Positions 1 to 7,138 of a stretch of DNA of 64,000 nt are shown here, piece after piece. The stretch comes from a virus, in IMG/VR virus record IMGVR_UViG_3300025576_000001, positions 1 through 64,000 of that record; one strand, given 5' to 3'. A program made the translations under genes and the position numbers. Numbering within the stretch: position 1 is the stretch's first letter; every line of letters begins with the position of its first letter. The notes under the pieces are model-generated. The model did not search any database, was not told where the DNA came from, and worked only from the letters and a program-made list of their open reading frames with translations.

Positions 1-2
1 CC

Positions 3-131
3 CACATGGTCGCCGACATACCCAACAACCCATGGGCTCCTCTCGTCGAGATCATGGCGCTTGGGTGTATCCCGATTGGCGTGGTCGGTGACGAGTTCGT
101 CGTGTGGTCGCCGGAGACAAAGGCGCTGTGA
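3..131 (+). CDS. Uncharacterised protein, 5' end cut by window edge
   Basis: The frame is open from the first bases to the TGA at 129-131. An ATG at 6 is possible but no ribosome-binding site is visible before it, so the true start may lie outside the window. About 41 residues are seen, with a hydrophobic stretch (IMALGCIPIGVV) and no recognised domain. The stop overlaps the GTG of the next frame by four bases. Confidence 0.45.
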   Translation, partial: HMVADIPNNPWAPLVEIMALGCIPIGVVGDEFVVWSPETKAL

Positions 132-277
132 AAAAGAAACAGGGTAAAGTCCGTCTCGCGTTCTGGTTGCCTGCCGACGCGGGCGAGTGGGTGCAAGGCG
201 AACGGAAGAAGGCGGGCCAGTTATTGTCCGAATGGATGCGGCGCCTCGTCGAAGCCGCCAGAAAGGCAAAGCCATGA
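128..277 (+). CDS. Small basic protein, possible DNA-binding
   Basis: GTG-started 49-residue frame between two overlapping neighbours (GTGA at 128, ATGA at 274). The sequence is rich in Lys and Arg and has a helical central part (ERKKAGQLLSEWMRRLVEAA) that resembles the helix of a ribbon-helix-helix protein, though too little is present to assign the family. Function unknown. Confidence 0.55.
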   Translation: MKKKQGKVRLAFWLPADAGEWVQGERKKAGQLLSEWMRRLVEAARKAKP

Positions 278-486
278 GCGCGCCCATCAAGCCGCCGCCT
301 TCGTTCGAGGTCTTCTCGGTCGGGCGGTATGCAGACAAGCAGACCGTCTGGGCGAGCCGTGCGCTTGCCGAAAAACACTGCGCGGACTTGAACGGCCGAT
401 TGTCTCCTGCGGAAATGGACGAGTGGACGGTGGTGCCAGTGACCGTCTGGCGCGACGCCGATGCATTTGAGAAAGGCGAGACATGA
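274..486 (+). CDS. Hypothetical protein, 70 aa
   Basis: ATG at 274 overlaps the preceding stop and TGA at 484-486 overlaps the next ATG at 483. The protein has a Pro-rich start, a mixed alpha/beta body with the segment VWASRALAEKHCADLN, and an acidic C-terminus. The pattern resembles small phage accessory proteins that place a residue-numbered helix after a short sheet. No domain recognised. Confidence 0.65.
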   Translation: MSAPIKPPPSFEVFSVGRYADKQTVWASRALAEKHCADLNGRLSPAEMDEWTVVPVTVWRDADAFEKGET

Positions 487-798
487 GCAAGACCACCGAC
501 GAAGCGAAACTGCGCGAGAAGATCAAGCGGCTGTCCGCCGAGCGGGACTACTGGCGCAGCGAAGCGCAGAAACGACTCGTTTTACGATCCGCCCGAGTAC
601 AAGTACCCATCATGGCGGGCGCTTCGATTCGTCCTGGAGACCAGCCTTTCGACGCCGCCCAAGGCGGATTGGGAAATCAAAATCTCCGACATCGTAGAGG
701 GGAGAGTCGCGGTCCACGAAGATCCGCCGTACCCGAATGGTCCGATGAGCGACGAGGCGGCAAGGGCCGTGATGCAAGCCAAAGGAAGAAAGCCATGA
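483..798 (+). CDS. Small coiled-coil-start protein, frameshifted
   Basis: The gene starts in one frame (MSKTTDEAKLREKIKRLSAE...) and continues convincingly in the +1 frame from about 574 (DSFYDPPEYKYPSWRALRF...) to the TGA at 796-798. The second half has no ATG, GTG or TTG of its own after the in-frame TGA at 484. Removing one A from the AAA at 570-572 would join the halves as ...EAQNDSFYD.... Read without the shift, the first frame runs on to 1706 through an Arg/Gly-rich stretch that does not look like protein. This is either a one-base sequencing or assembly error, or a real inactivating frameshift. Function unknown; intact length would be about 104 residues. Confidence 0.6.
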
Positions 799-1706
799 CC
801 GACCATTCGCGAAACTGTCTCGACCCGCTTTGCCTTGGACGAATAGTTGAGCGACGAGGGTACGTCAATGCCGATGATGTCCCAGTCGATGAGCGCATCA
901 ACCGGGTCATATTCGATTCTGGCCACGACACCTGCGCGAACGCGCCCGCGCAACAGGCGGCACCTAGGCAGCCCAAGGTCGGCGATAGGGTGAAGCTGTG
1001 GCCAAGCGAGAAGCGGAAACGGATACCGGAATTACTCGTTGGAGAAAGCACGGTGGATCGTCTGGAGGATGACGGATTCTGGCCGCAATTCGGCTGGGGA
1101 AGGCGCTACTTCGCCGACCGTGGCATGACTTGGGACTTCGCCGAGCCGGCCAGCGAGCCTCACCGCGCGGCGGGCAACGATGGGCACGGCCACCGCTGGA
1201 AACACCCAATGGAGACGGCCGTCGAGCCCGCGAAGGAGCCCAGTTATGGCCATCACTGCGAAGCGTGCCCGATGGAGTTGTCCCGCACTTCCAATGCCGA
1301 GTGGAAATGCACCGTCTGCGGGAAGAGCTGGAAAGGTGGCGTTCGGTCGGACGGCATGACGGAGCAGGCCAGCGAGCCCGCGAAGCCCGAGCCAGCCGCC
1401 GACGGCTTGACGGAGAGGGAGCGCGAGGCGTGGCAGTTGTACCTAGCCGATTCTAGCCTTTCGCCGTGGCAGAAGAAAGACAAGTGGTCAGAATTGCAGG
1501 CAACGACACAGGGCGCATATCTGGATGTCCGCGACCGCGCCGAGGACATCTTCAAGGAGCGGGCCGAGAAGCAAGCCGACGAGCGGTGTCTGAGAGCGGA
1601 ACGGATATGCAAGGAGGCAACGAAGGCGCGGGAAACTCAGGCAGAGGATCGGGTCAAGCGCGCAGAGGGATCCGGAGCGCAGGCGCGTGATGGCCGGATC
1701 GCATAG
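795..1706 (+). CDS. Hypothetical protein with zinc-ribbon-like segment
   Basis: The start chosen is ATG at 795, which overlaps the TGA of the frameshifted gene before it and follows a purine-rich AAGGAAGAAAG. The 303-residue protein has a Cys/His pair HCEAC followed about 18 residues later by CTVCG, a zinc-ribbon-like arrangement. It has low-complexity linkers (EPAKPEPAADG) and a highly charged helical C-terminus rich in Arg, Lys and Glu. It reads like several short modules joined together. Function unknown. Confidence 0.6.
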   Translation: MTDHSRNCLDPLCLGRIVERRGYVNADDVPVDERINRVIFDSGHDTCANAPAQQAAPRQPKVGDRVKLWPSEKRKRIPELLVGESTVDRLEDDGFWPQFGWGRRYFADRGMTWDFAEPASEPHRAAGNDGHGHRWKHPMETAVEPAKEPSYGHHCEACPMELSRTSNAEWKCTVCGKSWKGGVRSDGMTEQASEPAKPEPAADGLTEREREAWQLYLADSSLSPWQKKDKWSELQATTQGAYLDVRDRAEDIFKERAEKQADERCLRAERICKEATKARETQAEDRVKRAEGSGAQARDGRIA

Positions 1707-1807
1707 TTTTTCAGTGCTGTCAATACGCTGCGCGAACGTCGTGAGATGACGGCGGAAACGTCGCGCGGCAAGACTCCAATACGTGAGCGCGTGCAACTTC
1801 GGCGCTC

Positions 1808-1837
1808 TTGACAGTTGTGACGGGTTGTGTAGTTAAT
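1808..1837 (+). promoter_or_regulatory. Putative sigma70-type promoter
   Basis: TTGACA at 1808-1813 and GTTAAT at 1832-1837 are separated by 18 bases. It lies in the 144-base gap after the gene ending at 1706 and just ahead of the small HTH frame and the ParB-like gene. The -35 box is a perfect consensus match; the -10 box matches 4 of 6. Confidence 0.45.
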
Positions 1838-1850
1838 AAACGGAGCCACC

Positions 1851-2008
1851 TTGAAATGCTTTCGACTGCTGCGACTCATTCTCGGCATCAGCCAGGAGAC
1901 GGCCGCCAAGGAGCTTGGCATCACGACCGGCTGATCGACCTTCGCGTGATGGCGGCCGTCGAGGAGCTGCGCAAAGAAGAGAGCCGACGACAGGACTCTG
2001 CGCAATGA
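1851..2008 (+). CDS. Cro/CI-like helix-turn-helix protein, frameshifted
   Basis: From a TTG at 1851, preceded by CGGAGCC, the frame encodes FRLLRLILGISQETAAKELG. This is a typical first half of a lambda-repressor-type helix-turn-helix. It meets a TGA at 1932. The -1 frame takes over at about 1928 (LIDLRVMAAVEELRKEES...) and runs to the TGA at 2006-2008, which overlaps the ATG of the ParB-like gene. One missing base near 1928-1931 would restore a 52-residue regulator. Its position after a good -35 box suggests a small regulator of the following genes. Decay or sequence error cannot be told apart here. Confidence 0.45.
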
Positions 2009-2667
2009 AATCAAAACGACGTGAGAGCGGCGCGACAAAACCAGTTGCTACTTCTGACGCGACTGAGATTCGCGTACCGTTAACCGCGCTGGCGCCGGAC
2101 CCCGACAACCCGCGCGAGATGAGCGAAGAGGCGCGGACCGGTCTGGGCGTGTCGATGGAGACGTTCGGCGAGCTGGGCATGGTCTTTAACGACCGAACCG
2201 GGCAGTGGGTGAGCGGCCATCAGCGGCTTGAGCGCCTACGCGCGGCCGGCGCGGTCGAGTGTGTTCGCAACGGGGCCGACGGCTACATCGAGCACCCCAA
2301 AACAGGGGAGCGGTTCCGCGTGCGGTTCGTGGATTGGGACGAGACGAAGCAGCGCATGGCCAACCTGACGGCCAACAACCCGCGTATCTCTGGGAGCTAC
2401 ACCGACGCCGCGCTGGCGCAGCTCAAGGAGTTGGAGGGCGAGGACGGGTTTGGGGACATGGGGCTGGAGACGCTGGAGAAGGACCTCGCAGAGGCGGAGA
2501 CGGCGGAGCATGGCCCGCCATCCTTGGAAGATTTCGACGTCACTCCACTGAGCGCCAGGACCTGGATTCTGATCGCGACAACGGCCGACCGCGCGCCCGA
2601 GATTGAGAACGCACTGGCGCAGTTCGCGGACGACGAAACCCGTATTGAGGTCAGCGGTGTCCGGTAG
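2005..2667 (+). CDS. ParB/sulfiredoxin-fold nuclease-like protein
   Basis: 220 residues. The N-terminal half shows the ParB-like N-domain pattern: VPLTALAPDPDNPR, then GVSMETFGELGMVFNDRTG and the phosphate-binding-like WVSGHQRLERLRAAG. Family members in phages act as ParB-like DNA-binding proteins or nucleases, often as small methylase or terminase partners. The C-terminal half (acidic, then IEVSGVR) has no partition HTH, so plasmid-style partition is unlikely. Its last 11 bases overlap the next gene, which encodes a methyltransferase-like fold, so the two may act together on DNA. Confidence 0.7.
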   Translation: MKSKRRESGATKPVATSDATEIRVPLTALAPDPDNPREMSEEARTGLGVSMETFGELGMVFNDRTGQWVSGHQRLERLRAAGAVECVRNGADGYIEHPKTGERFRVRFVDWDETKQRMANLTANNPRISGSYTDAALAQLKELEGEDGFGDMGLETLEKDLAEAETAEHGPPSLEDFDVTPLSARTWILIATTADRAPEIENALAQFADDETRIEVSGVR

Positions 2668-3280
2668 CCAGACCGACAACGGAGACCCCGAGGCGAAGAT
2701 TGCTCTGCGGCTCCATGCTTTCACGTGGGCGCCAGAACGTCCCGCTGTGCTGGACCTGTTCGCCGGCGAAGGGCACATGTACCGCGAAGCCTGGAAGCCA
2801 GCGTGCGGGCGGTATCTCGGGATCGAGAAGCGGTTTCGACGTCCAGCCGGAGACCCGGCGGGTGAGTGCTGGCGCGGAGACAATGCGCAGCTCCTGAAGC
2901 GCGCAATGGCCGCCGGGCCATGGGACGTCATCGACTTGGACGCCTACGCGAACCCGTGGATCTTGTTGCGCCAAGTGTTGCGCCTGCAGCCGGCGCGTGA
3001 CTTGGTCGTGACGGCGACAGAAGGCTTAGCCAGATCGCTACACGTCAACAACAGCGATTTCGCCTTCGCCATCGCCGGCGTCGGAAAGCTTGCCACGTCG
3101 ATGTTTCAAACAGGCGCCCCGTTCTTCCGCTGGCATGATGACATCGTCCGGTGGGCGCTGGCATGGAGCGAGACAGGGGCGCGGGTGAAGGCCGTGGAAT
3201 GCAAGAGAAGTCATCCACGGCGAGATATCGTCGGTCCCGGTGACCACGCCACGTATTACGCAATCCGTTACCGCGCCTAG
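2657..3280 (+). CDS. Putative SAM-dependent methyltransferase-fold protein
   Basis: A GTG at 2657, six bases after a GAGG, gives 207 residues; a longer in-frame upstream start is possible but reads poorly. The segment PAVLDLFAGEGHMYREAW fits the glycine-rich motif I of a class I methyltransferase. WDVIDLDAYANPW sits where the motif IV region would be. No NPPY-type catalytic motif is seen, so the substrate is not predictable. It is translated together with the ParB-like gene upstream. Confidence 0.6.
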   Translation: MSGSQTDNGDPEAKIALRLHAFTWAPERPAVLDLFAGEGHMYREAWKPACGRYLGIEKRFRRPAGDPAGECWRGDNAQLLKRAMAAGPWDVIDLDAYANPWILLRQVLRLQPARDLVVTATEGLARSLHVNNSDFAFAIAGVGKLATSMFQTGAPFFRWHDDIVRWALAWSETGARVKAVECKRSHPRRDIVGPGDHATYYAIRYRA

Positions 3281-3323
3281 TTGACGCACTAAACGGACAG
3301 CGACACGGGAGGTTGTTCTCCCC

Positions 3324-3352
3324 TTGCGCGGGTCCTACGCTCGTCCTACACT
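3324..3352 (+). promoter_or_regulatory. Putative promoter TTGCGC-N17-TACACT
   Basis: TTGCGC at 3324-3329 and TACACT at 3347-3352 with a 17-base spacer, in the 122-base gap after 3280. The identical pair of hexamers with the same spacing recurs at 4033-4061. Here a 50-base leader follows, ending in AAGGAGAAATCAG before the ATG at 3403. Confidence 0.5.
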
Positions 3353-3402
3353 AAAGACAGATAGAGAGAGCGACGGCGGACCCCACCACAAGGAGAAATC
3401 AG

Positions 3403-3522
3403 ATGGCACACGAAGTCGAATCAACGCGGGCGCGACTGGCCGCGCACTACCGGCCGCCGTCGACCAGTTCCTCTCTAACTAGCCCCTCTCGTGGCGCCCA
3501 GGATGCCACCTGGGAGGAATGA
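3403..3522 (+). CDS. Small Ser/Arg-rich protein, 39 aa
   Basis: A strong Shine-Dalgarno sequence (AAGGAG) lies seven bases before the ATG. The frame of 39 codons ends in a TGA within the next gene's SD region. The peptide is mostly polar with a Ser/Thr-rich middle and no domain. It is supported by the RBS, the promoter upstream and tight spacing. Confidence 0.55.
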   Translation: MAHEVESTRARLAAHYRPPSTSSSLTSPSRGAQDATWEE

Positions 3523-3536
3523 GGAGGACCAGACGG

Positions 3537-4028
3537 ATGCTGAACTACACCAAGAAGATCAAGGCTGAGCCAAAGACCTGGGATCTGGAGAATGTGCGCT
3601 GTGTCCGGTGCTTCACCGAGCACGGCGAGTTCACCATCATGCGAACCGCCAATTTTCGCCCTGCCTGCCGGGTCGTGCGGGCCTGGGCGTCTCCGCTGTT
3701 CCGTCGTGCTGGTGCGACCTTCGAGATCGAAGGGACCAACGGCGGCAAACGCGGTGCCTATATTCAAGAAGTCGCGAAGCTGTTCGAGGTCGAGCTGAAG
3801 GCGTCTCAGTGCAAGGTCCAGCCTGTCACCCAAGCCGCCCAGATTGCGCCCCTTGCGACGATTCCCCCGCCAGCCCCTGCCGCTATCGCCGTCCCATGCC
3901 TGCCTGTCACCAGCGAACCCACTGCGCCCCGCAGTGACGGGCGCGTGGCCATCCGCAAGACCATCCTGCACCGAGGCCGAAGCTTCGCCGTCACCTACTG
4001 GGTCAAGCAAGCCAGCATCGCCGCCTAG
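3537..4028 (+). CDS. Hypothetical protein with CxxC near N-terminus
   Basis: ATG at 3537 is preferred because GAGGAGG lies nine bases upstream; an ATG at 3519 overlapping the previous stop is the alternative. The protein (163 aa) has RCVRC near residue 21, a mixed fold with FEIEGTNGGKRGAYIQEVAKLFEVEL, an Ala/Pro-rich linker and a basic C-terminal segment ending VTYWVKQAS. Function not recognised. Confidence 0.6.
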   Translation: MLNYTKKIKAEPKTWDLENVRCVRCFTEHGEFTIMRTANFRPACRVVRAWASPLFRRAGATFEIEGTNGGKRGAYIQEVAKLFEVELKASQCKVQPVTQAAQIAPLATIPPPAPAAIAVPCLPVTSEPTAPRSDGRVAIRKTILHRGRSFAVTYWVKQASIAA

Positions 4029-4032
4029 CCCC

Positions 4033-4061
4033 TTGCGCGCGTAGGTCACGCGTGGTACACT
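4033..4061 (+). promoter_or_regulatory. Putative promoter TTGCGC-N17-TACACT, leaderless type
   Basis: TTGCGC at 4033-4038, 17-base spacer, TACACT at 4056-4061. Only six bases separate the -10 box from the ATG at 4068, and no ribosome-binding site is present, so the transcript probably starts at or next to the start codon. Confidence 0.5.
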
Positions 4062-4067
4062 TTGCCA

Positions 4068-4235
4068 ATGCCAAACCAACACACCAAGCAACCCCGACGA
4101 ACCCGAGTCATCCGTGTGCGCCTGACCGACGGCGAGTACGCCGGACTGGTCAGCGAGGCGGAGCGACGCGGACTCACCGTATCCGATGAGATTCGGACGC
4201 GGCTGAAGTTTCCGAAAGAAAGCGAGACACCATGA
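4068..4235 (+). CDS. Ribbon-helix-helix-like protein, 55 aa
   Basis: A basic N-terminus (KQPRRTRVIRVRL) leads into TDGEYAGLVSEAERRGL and TVSDEIRTRLKF, the strand-helix-helix order of Arc/CopG-type DNA-binding proteins. It probably acts as a dimeric regulator. It has no Shine-Dalgarno and sits directly behind a promoter. Its TGA overlaps the ATG of the DUF5131 gene. Confidence 0.65.
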   Translation: MPNQHTKQPRRTRVIRVRLTDGEYAGLVSEAERRGLTVSDEIRTRLKFPKESETP

Positions 4236-5083
4236 ACGACACACCTATCAGATGGACGAGTAACAGCTGGAACCCTTGCTCGGGCTGTGTGCCGGCGAGT
4301 GAGGGGTGCCATTTTTGCTATGCCCGCCAGCTCGCGGAGAACAAGCGCGGAACGCCAGCATTTCCAAACGGCTTCGACTTGACCCTGCGCCCGCACAAGC
4401 TCGACGAACCCCGCCGGCTCAAGACGCCGTCGCTGATTTTCGTCAACTCGATGTCTGACCTGTTCTGGGACCGCATCCCCGACAGCTACCGCGACCGCGT
4501 ACTTGACGTCATCGACTCGACACCACAGCACCAATACCAGGTGCTGACCAAGCGGCACGAGAACCTGTTGCGCTACTCGCGCCGGCGGAAGCTGCCCGCG
4601 AACTTCTGGGCGGGTGTGACGGTCGAGGACCAGAAGCGAGCCGACGAGCGAATCCCTGCGCTTGTCCAGGTCGACGTGCCAGTGCGGTTCATCTCGGTCG
4701 AGCCGGCGCTGTCGCTCGTGGACATCAGCCCCTGGACACGGGGCAAGAACAACGCCTTCGGCGGCGACGGCATCCAATGGGCCATCTGGGGCGGCGAGTC
4801 TGGCTGCCACCTCATGGACGCGAAGATTCGCGATGTCCGCGGGATGGCGACACGCGACGAGCGTGGCAAGTGGGTGCCACGCATGGACCGCGCAGACTGG
4901 CCGCGAGCCCTGCGAGATACCTGCATCCGCGACGGTGTGGCGTTCTTTTTCAAGCAGTGGGGTGGAGTGAGGCCGACCAGCGCCGGGCACGATCTGGATG
5001 GAAGACGCTGGGAGCAGTTCCCAGACGTGCGCGCGCAGGCCGTGACCGGCCACCGCTTGCAGCAGACCAGCCTGGCGGTGTAG
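4232..5083 (+). CDS. Phage Gp37/Gp68 family protein (DUF5131)
   Basis: 283 residues matching the Gp37/Gp68 (DUF5131) family of phage and bacterial proteins. It carries the family start IRWTSNSWNPCSGC followed by SEGCHFCYAR, giving a cluster of four conserved cysteines. Later family blocks are PSLIFVNSMSDLF, YQVLTKRHENL, GVTVEDQ and RFISVEPAL, then WAIWGGESG. The family is related in sequence to radical-SAM proteins, but its reaction is not established. The C-terminal FFFKQWGG is also typical. Confidence 0.9.
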   Translation: MNDTPIRWTSNSWNPCSGCVPASEGCHFCYARQLAENKRGTPAFPNGFDLTLRPHKLDEPRRLKTPSLIFVNSMSDLFWDRIPDSYRDRVLDVIDSTPQHQYQVLTKRHENLLRYSRRRKLPANFWAGVTVEDQKRADERIPALVQVDVPVRFISVEPALSLVDISPWTRGKNNAFGGDGIQWAIWGGESGCHLMDAKIRDVRGMATRDERGKWVPRMDRADWPRALRDTCIRDGVAFFFKQWGGVRPTSAGHDLDGRRWEQFPDVRAQAVTGHRLQQTSLAV

Positions 5084-5086
5084 ACT
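5057..5086 (+). promoter_or_regulatory. Possible leaderless-type promoter before the small terminase
   Basis: TAGACT at 5081-5086 (its TAG is the stop of the gene before) lies seven bases before the GTG at 5094. A weak TTGCAG at 5057-5062 lies 18 bases upstream. The GTG has no properly spaced ribosome-binding site. The fit to the other TANNNT-start pairs in the window is the main support. Confidence 0.3.
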
Positions 5087-5093
5087 ACGGGGA

Positions 5094-5657
5094 GTGTCTG
5101 ACGACTCCCCTTTCCCCCCGAGCAAGCGCGGTAAGAACCCGCGCAGCCTGGGCAACCTGAGACCACGCCGCAAAGGAGATCCACCGCTCAACCCCACCGG
5201 CAGCAATGGACGCCAGCGCTCCGAGGTGATTGCCGCGTTTCTTGAAGAGAAGGACGACACGCCCATAGGCAAAGCGCTGATGGCGAAAGTCGGTTGTCCC
5301 GATGGGACGCGCATTCGCGGGCTGCTTTACCGAGAGTGGCTGGCAGGCATGGGCAAGAGCGACATGGCCCGCAAGACGCTGCTCGAACAGTACGGCGGGA
5401 AACCACGGGTGCAGATGGAGGTGTCCGGGCCGAACGGCGGTCCCATCAGCACCGATAACGTCTCAGCCATACTGTCACTCGAGGAGATGGCGGCGCGGTT
5501 TCTTCGGGCTACCCGCATCGCCCAGGAGGTGCTGGCGGCCGAGGCGGCTCCCCCGAAGGCCATCGACGCCATCGAGGTCGGGGCGCAGCCCGCAGCGCCG
5601 GCCGCTCCGCTGGCGCCCGGGCAGGTGCCGCTCGAGGCGATTCCGTGCCCCAGCTAG
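5094..5657 (+). CDS. Putative small terminase subunit (DUF5681-like)
   Basis: 187 residues directly upstream of, and overlapping, the large terminase. The basic N-terminus (PRRKGDPPLNPTGSNGRQRS) resembles the DUF5681 domain that often precedes phage packaging genes. A helical middle (GKSDMARKTLLEQYGGKP) and an Ala/Pro-rich tail follow. The small subunit recognises the packaging site and regulates the motor. Assignment rests mainly on position and the N-terminal motif. Confidence 0.6.
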   Translation: MSDDSPFPPSKRGKNPRSLGNLRPRRKGDPPLNPTGSNGRQRSEVIAAFLEEKDDTPIGKALMAKVGCPDGTRIRGLLYREWLAGMGKSDMARKTLLEQYGGKPRVQMEVSGPNGGPISTDNVSAILSLEEMAARFLRATRIAQEVLAAEAAPPKAIDAIEVGAQPAAPAAPLAPGQVPLEAIPCPS

Positions 5658-7126
5658 CCTCCGCCGAACTCCGCGACCTCGAAACGGGCTACCGCAGTTC
5701 AGACGACACCCTGATGCGGCTGGCCCGGCGGTCCATGAAGGCGTTTTTCAGCTTCACGATGCGGGACGAGCAGACCGGCGCCCCCGTCGAGTTCGCGCCG
5801 ATCCATGAAACCTGGCACCGACTCGCCGACCAGTATGACCGTCTCATGCTGTGGGCCGCCATGGAAAGTGGCAAGACACAAAGCCTGAGCGTGGCTCGTA
5901 CGCTCTGGGAGCTGGGCCGCGACCCGACGTTGCGTTTCGCCATCATCAGCAACACGAGCGGCATGGCGGTCAAGATCGCGAACCAGATCGGGAAGTACAT
6001 CACGCAGTCGGAGGAACTGCACCGGGTGTTCCCGCACCTGGAGCCGGACCCCACGATGCCGTGGAACTCCGAGCAGCTCACGGTCAAGCGGCCCACGCTG
6101 TCGAAAGACCCCTCGGTCAACACGCTCGGCATCGGCAGCAACACGCAGGGCGCCCGCATCGACCGCGCCGTCCTGGACGACGTGCTGAATCGCGAGAACA
6201 CCCGGACCCAGTACATGCGGGACGAGTCGCAGGACTGGTATCTGAAGACCATCCCGGGCCGTATGACGGAGCGCGGGCGCATCCTCGGCGTCGGCAACGC
6301 CTGGAACCCGGACGACCTCTACCACCGGCTCGTCAAGAACCCGCGCTGGAAGGGCTACAAGTTCCCGATCTTGAAGGCCGACGGCACGAGCGCCTGGCCG
6401 ACTGTCTGGCCGCTCGACCGCATCGAACGCCGCCGGCAAGAACTCGGGCCGATGGAATCCATGAGCCAGTTGATGTGCCAGCCCATCGACGACGCCATGT
6501 CGCGGTTCAAGCGCGAGTGGATCGAGACGTGCTTGCGGCGCGGCGAAGGCAAGGACGTCGTCTACGCGCTTCGCGGAATCCCGTTCGGCTGCAAGCTCTA
6601 CTGCGGGGTCGACCTGGCGGTGGGCAGGAAAGAACACCACGACCGAACGGCGTTCTTCGTGCTGCTCATCCACCCCAACGGAGACCGGCAGGTGCTGTGG
6701 GTCGAGAGTGGCCGCATGCTCGCGACCGACATCATGGAGAAGGTCAAGGACCTGTCGCTGCGATTCGGCGGCATCTTCGTGATCGAGAACGTGGCGGCCC
6801 AGGACTACTTGGTGCAAATCCTCCAGGGCAGCACCGCGATCCCGATCGTCCCGTTCGCGACCGGCAAGAACAAGGCGGACCCCACGTTCGGTCTCGAAGC
6901 GATGGCGGCTGAGTTCGCGGCCGGCAAGTGGATAATCCCGAACCGCGGCGGCGTCTGCCACCCGGAAGTCCAGGAGTGGGTCAACGAAATGCTCGGTTAC
7001 AACCCAGCGGCGCACTCGGGCGATAGATTGATGGCTGCGTGGTTCGCCAAGGAAGGCGAGCGTCTCAGCGTCCCGGTTGCGAAGCCATACTGCGGAACCG
7101 TTCGCCTCAAACTCAACCCCTTGTGA
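5645..7126 (+). CDS. terL: Terminase large subunit
   Basis: 493-residue packaging motor with ATPase and nuclease domains. The ATPase has a Walker A-like AAMESGKTQ at residues 71-79 and a Walker B-like AVLDD at 175-179. The RNase H-fold nuclease has acidic residues in GVDLAVG (D323), FVIENVAAQD (E381) and HSGDRLMAAW (D460). It cuts concatemers and drives DNA into the prohead through the portal. The start is a GTG at 5645 overlapping the small-subunit gene, with GAGG seven bases upstream. All key residues are present. Confidence 0.92.
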   Translation: MPQLASAELRDLETGYRSSDDTLMRLARRSMKAFFSFTMRDEQTGAPVEFAPIHETWHRLADQYDRLMLWAAMESGKTQSLSVARTLWELGRDPTLRFAIISNTSGMAVKIANQIGKYITQSEELHRVFPHLEPDPTMPWNSEQLTVKRPTLSKDPSVNTLGIGSNTQGARIDRAVLDDVLNRENTRTQYMRDESQDWYLKTIPGRMTERGRILGVGNAWNPDDLYHRLVKNPRWKGYKFPILKADGTSAWPTVWPLDRIERRRQELGPMESMSQLMCQPIDDAMSRFKREWIETCLRRGEGKDVVYALRGIPFGCKLYCGVDLAVGRKEHHDRTAFFVLLIHPNGDRQVLWVESGRMLATDIMEKVKDLSLRFGGIFVIENVAAQDYLVQILQGSTAIPIVPFATGKNKADPTFGLEAMAAEFAAGKWIIPNRGGVCHPEVQEWVNEMLGYNPAAHSGDRLMAAWFAKEGERLSVPVAKPYCGTVRLKLNPL

Positions 7127-7132
7127 TAGGAT
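7127..7132 (+). promoter_or_regulatory. TANNNT -10 box before portal gene
   Basis: TAGGAT at 7127-7132 lies six bases before the ATG at 7139, immediately after the terminase stop. No good -35 hexamer is seen. AGGA inside the box could also serve as a weak ribosome-binding site, so the reading is ambiguous. Confidence 0.25.
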
Positions 7133-7138
7133 GCGCCC

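Noticed and set aside
483-1706. One 407-aa gene
   Set aside because: The middle reads as Arg/Gly-rich nonsense while another frame gives clear protein to 798, and a separate gene with its own ATG starts at 795.
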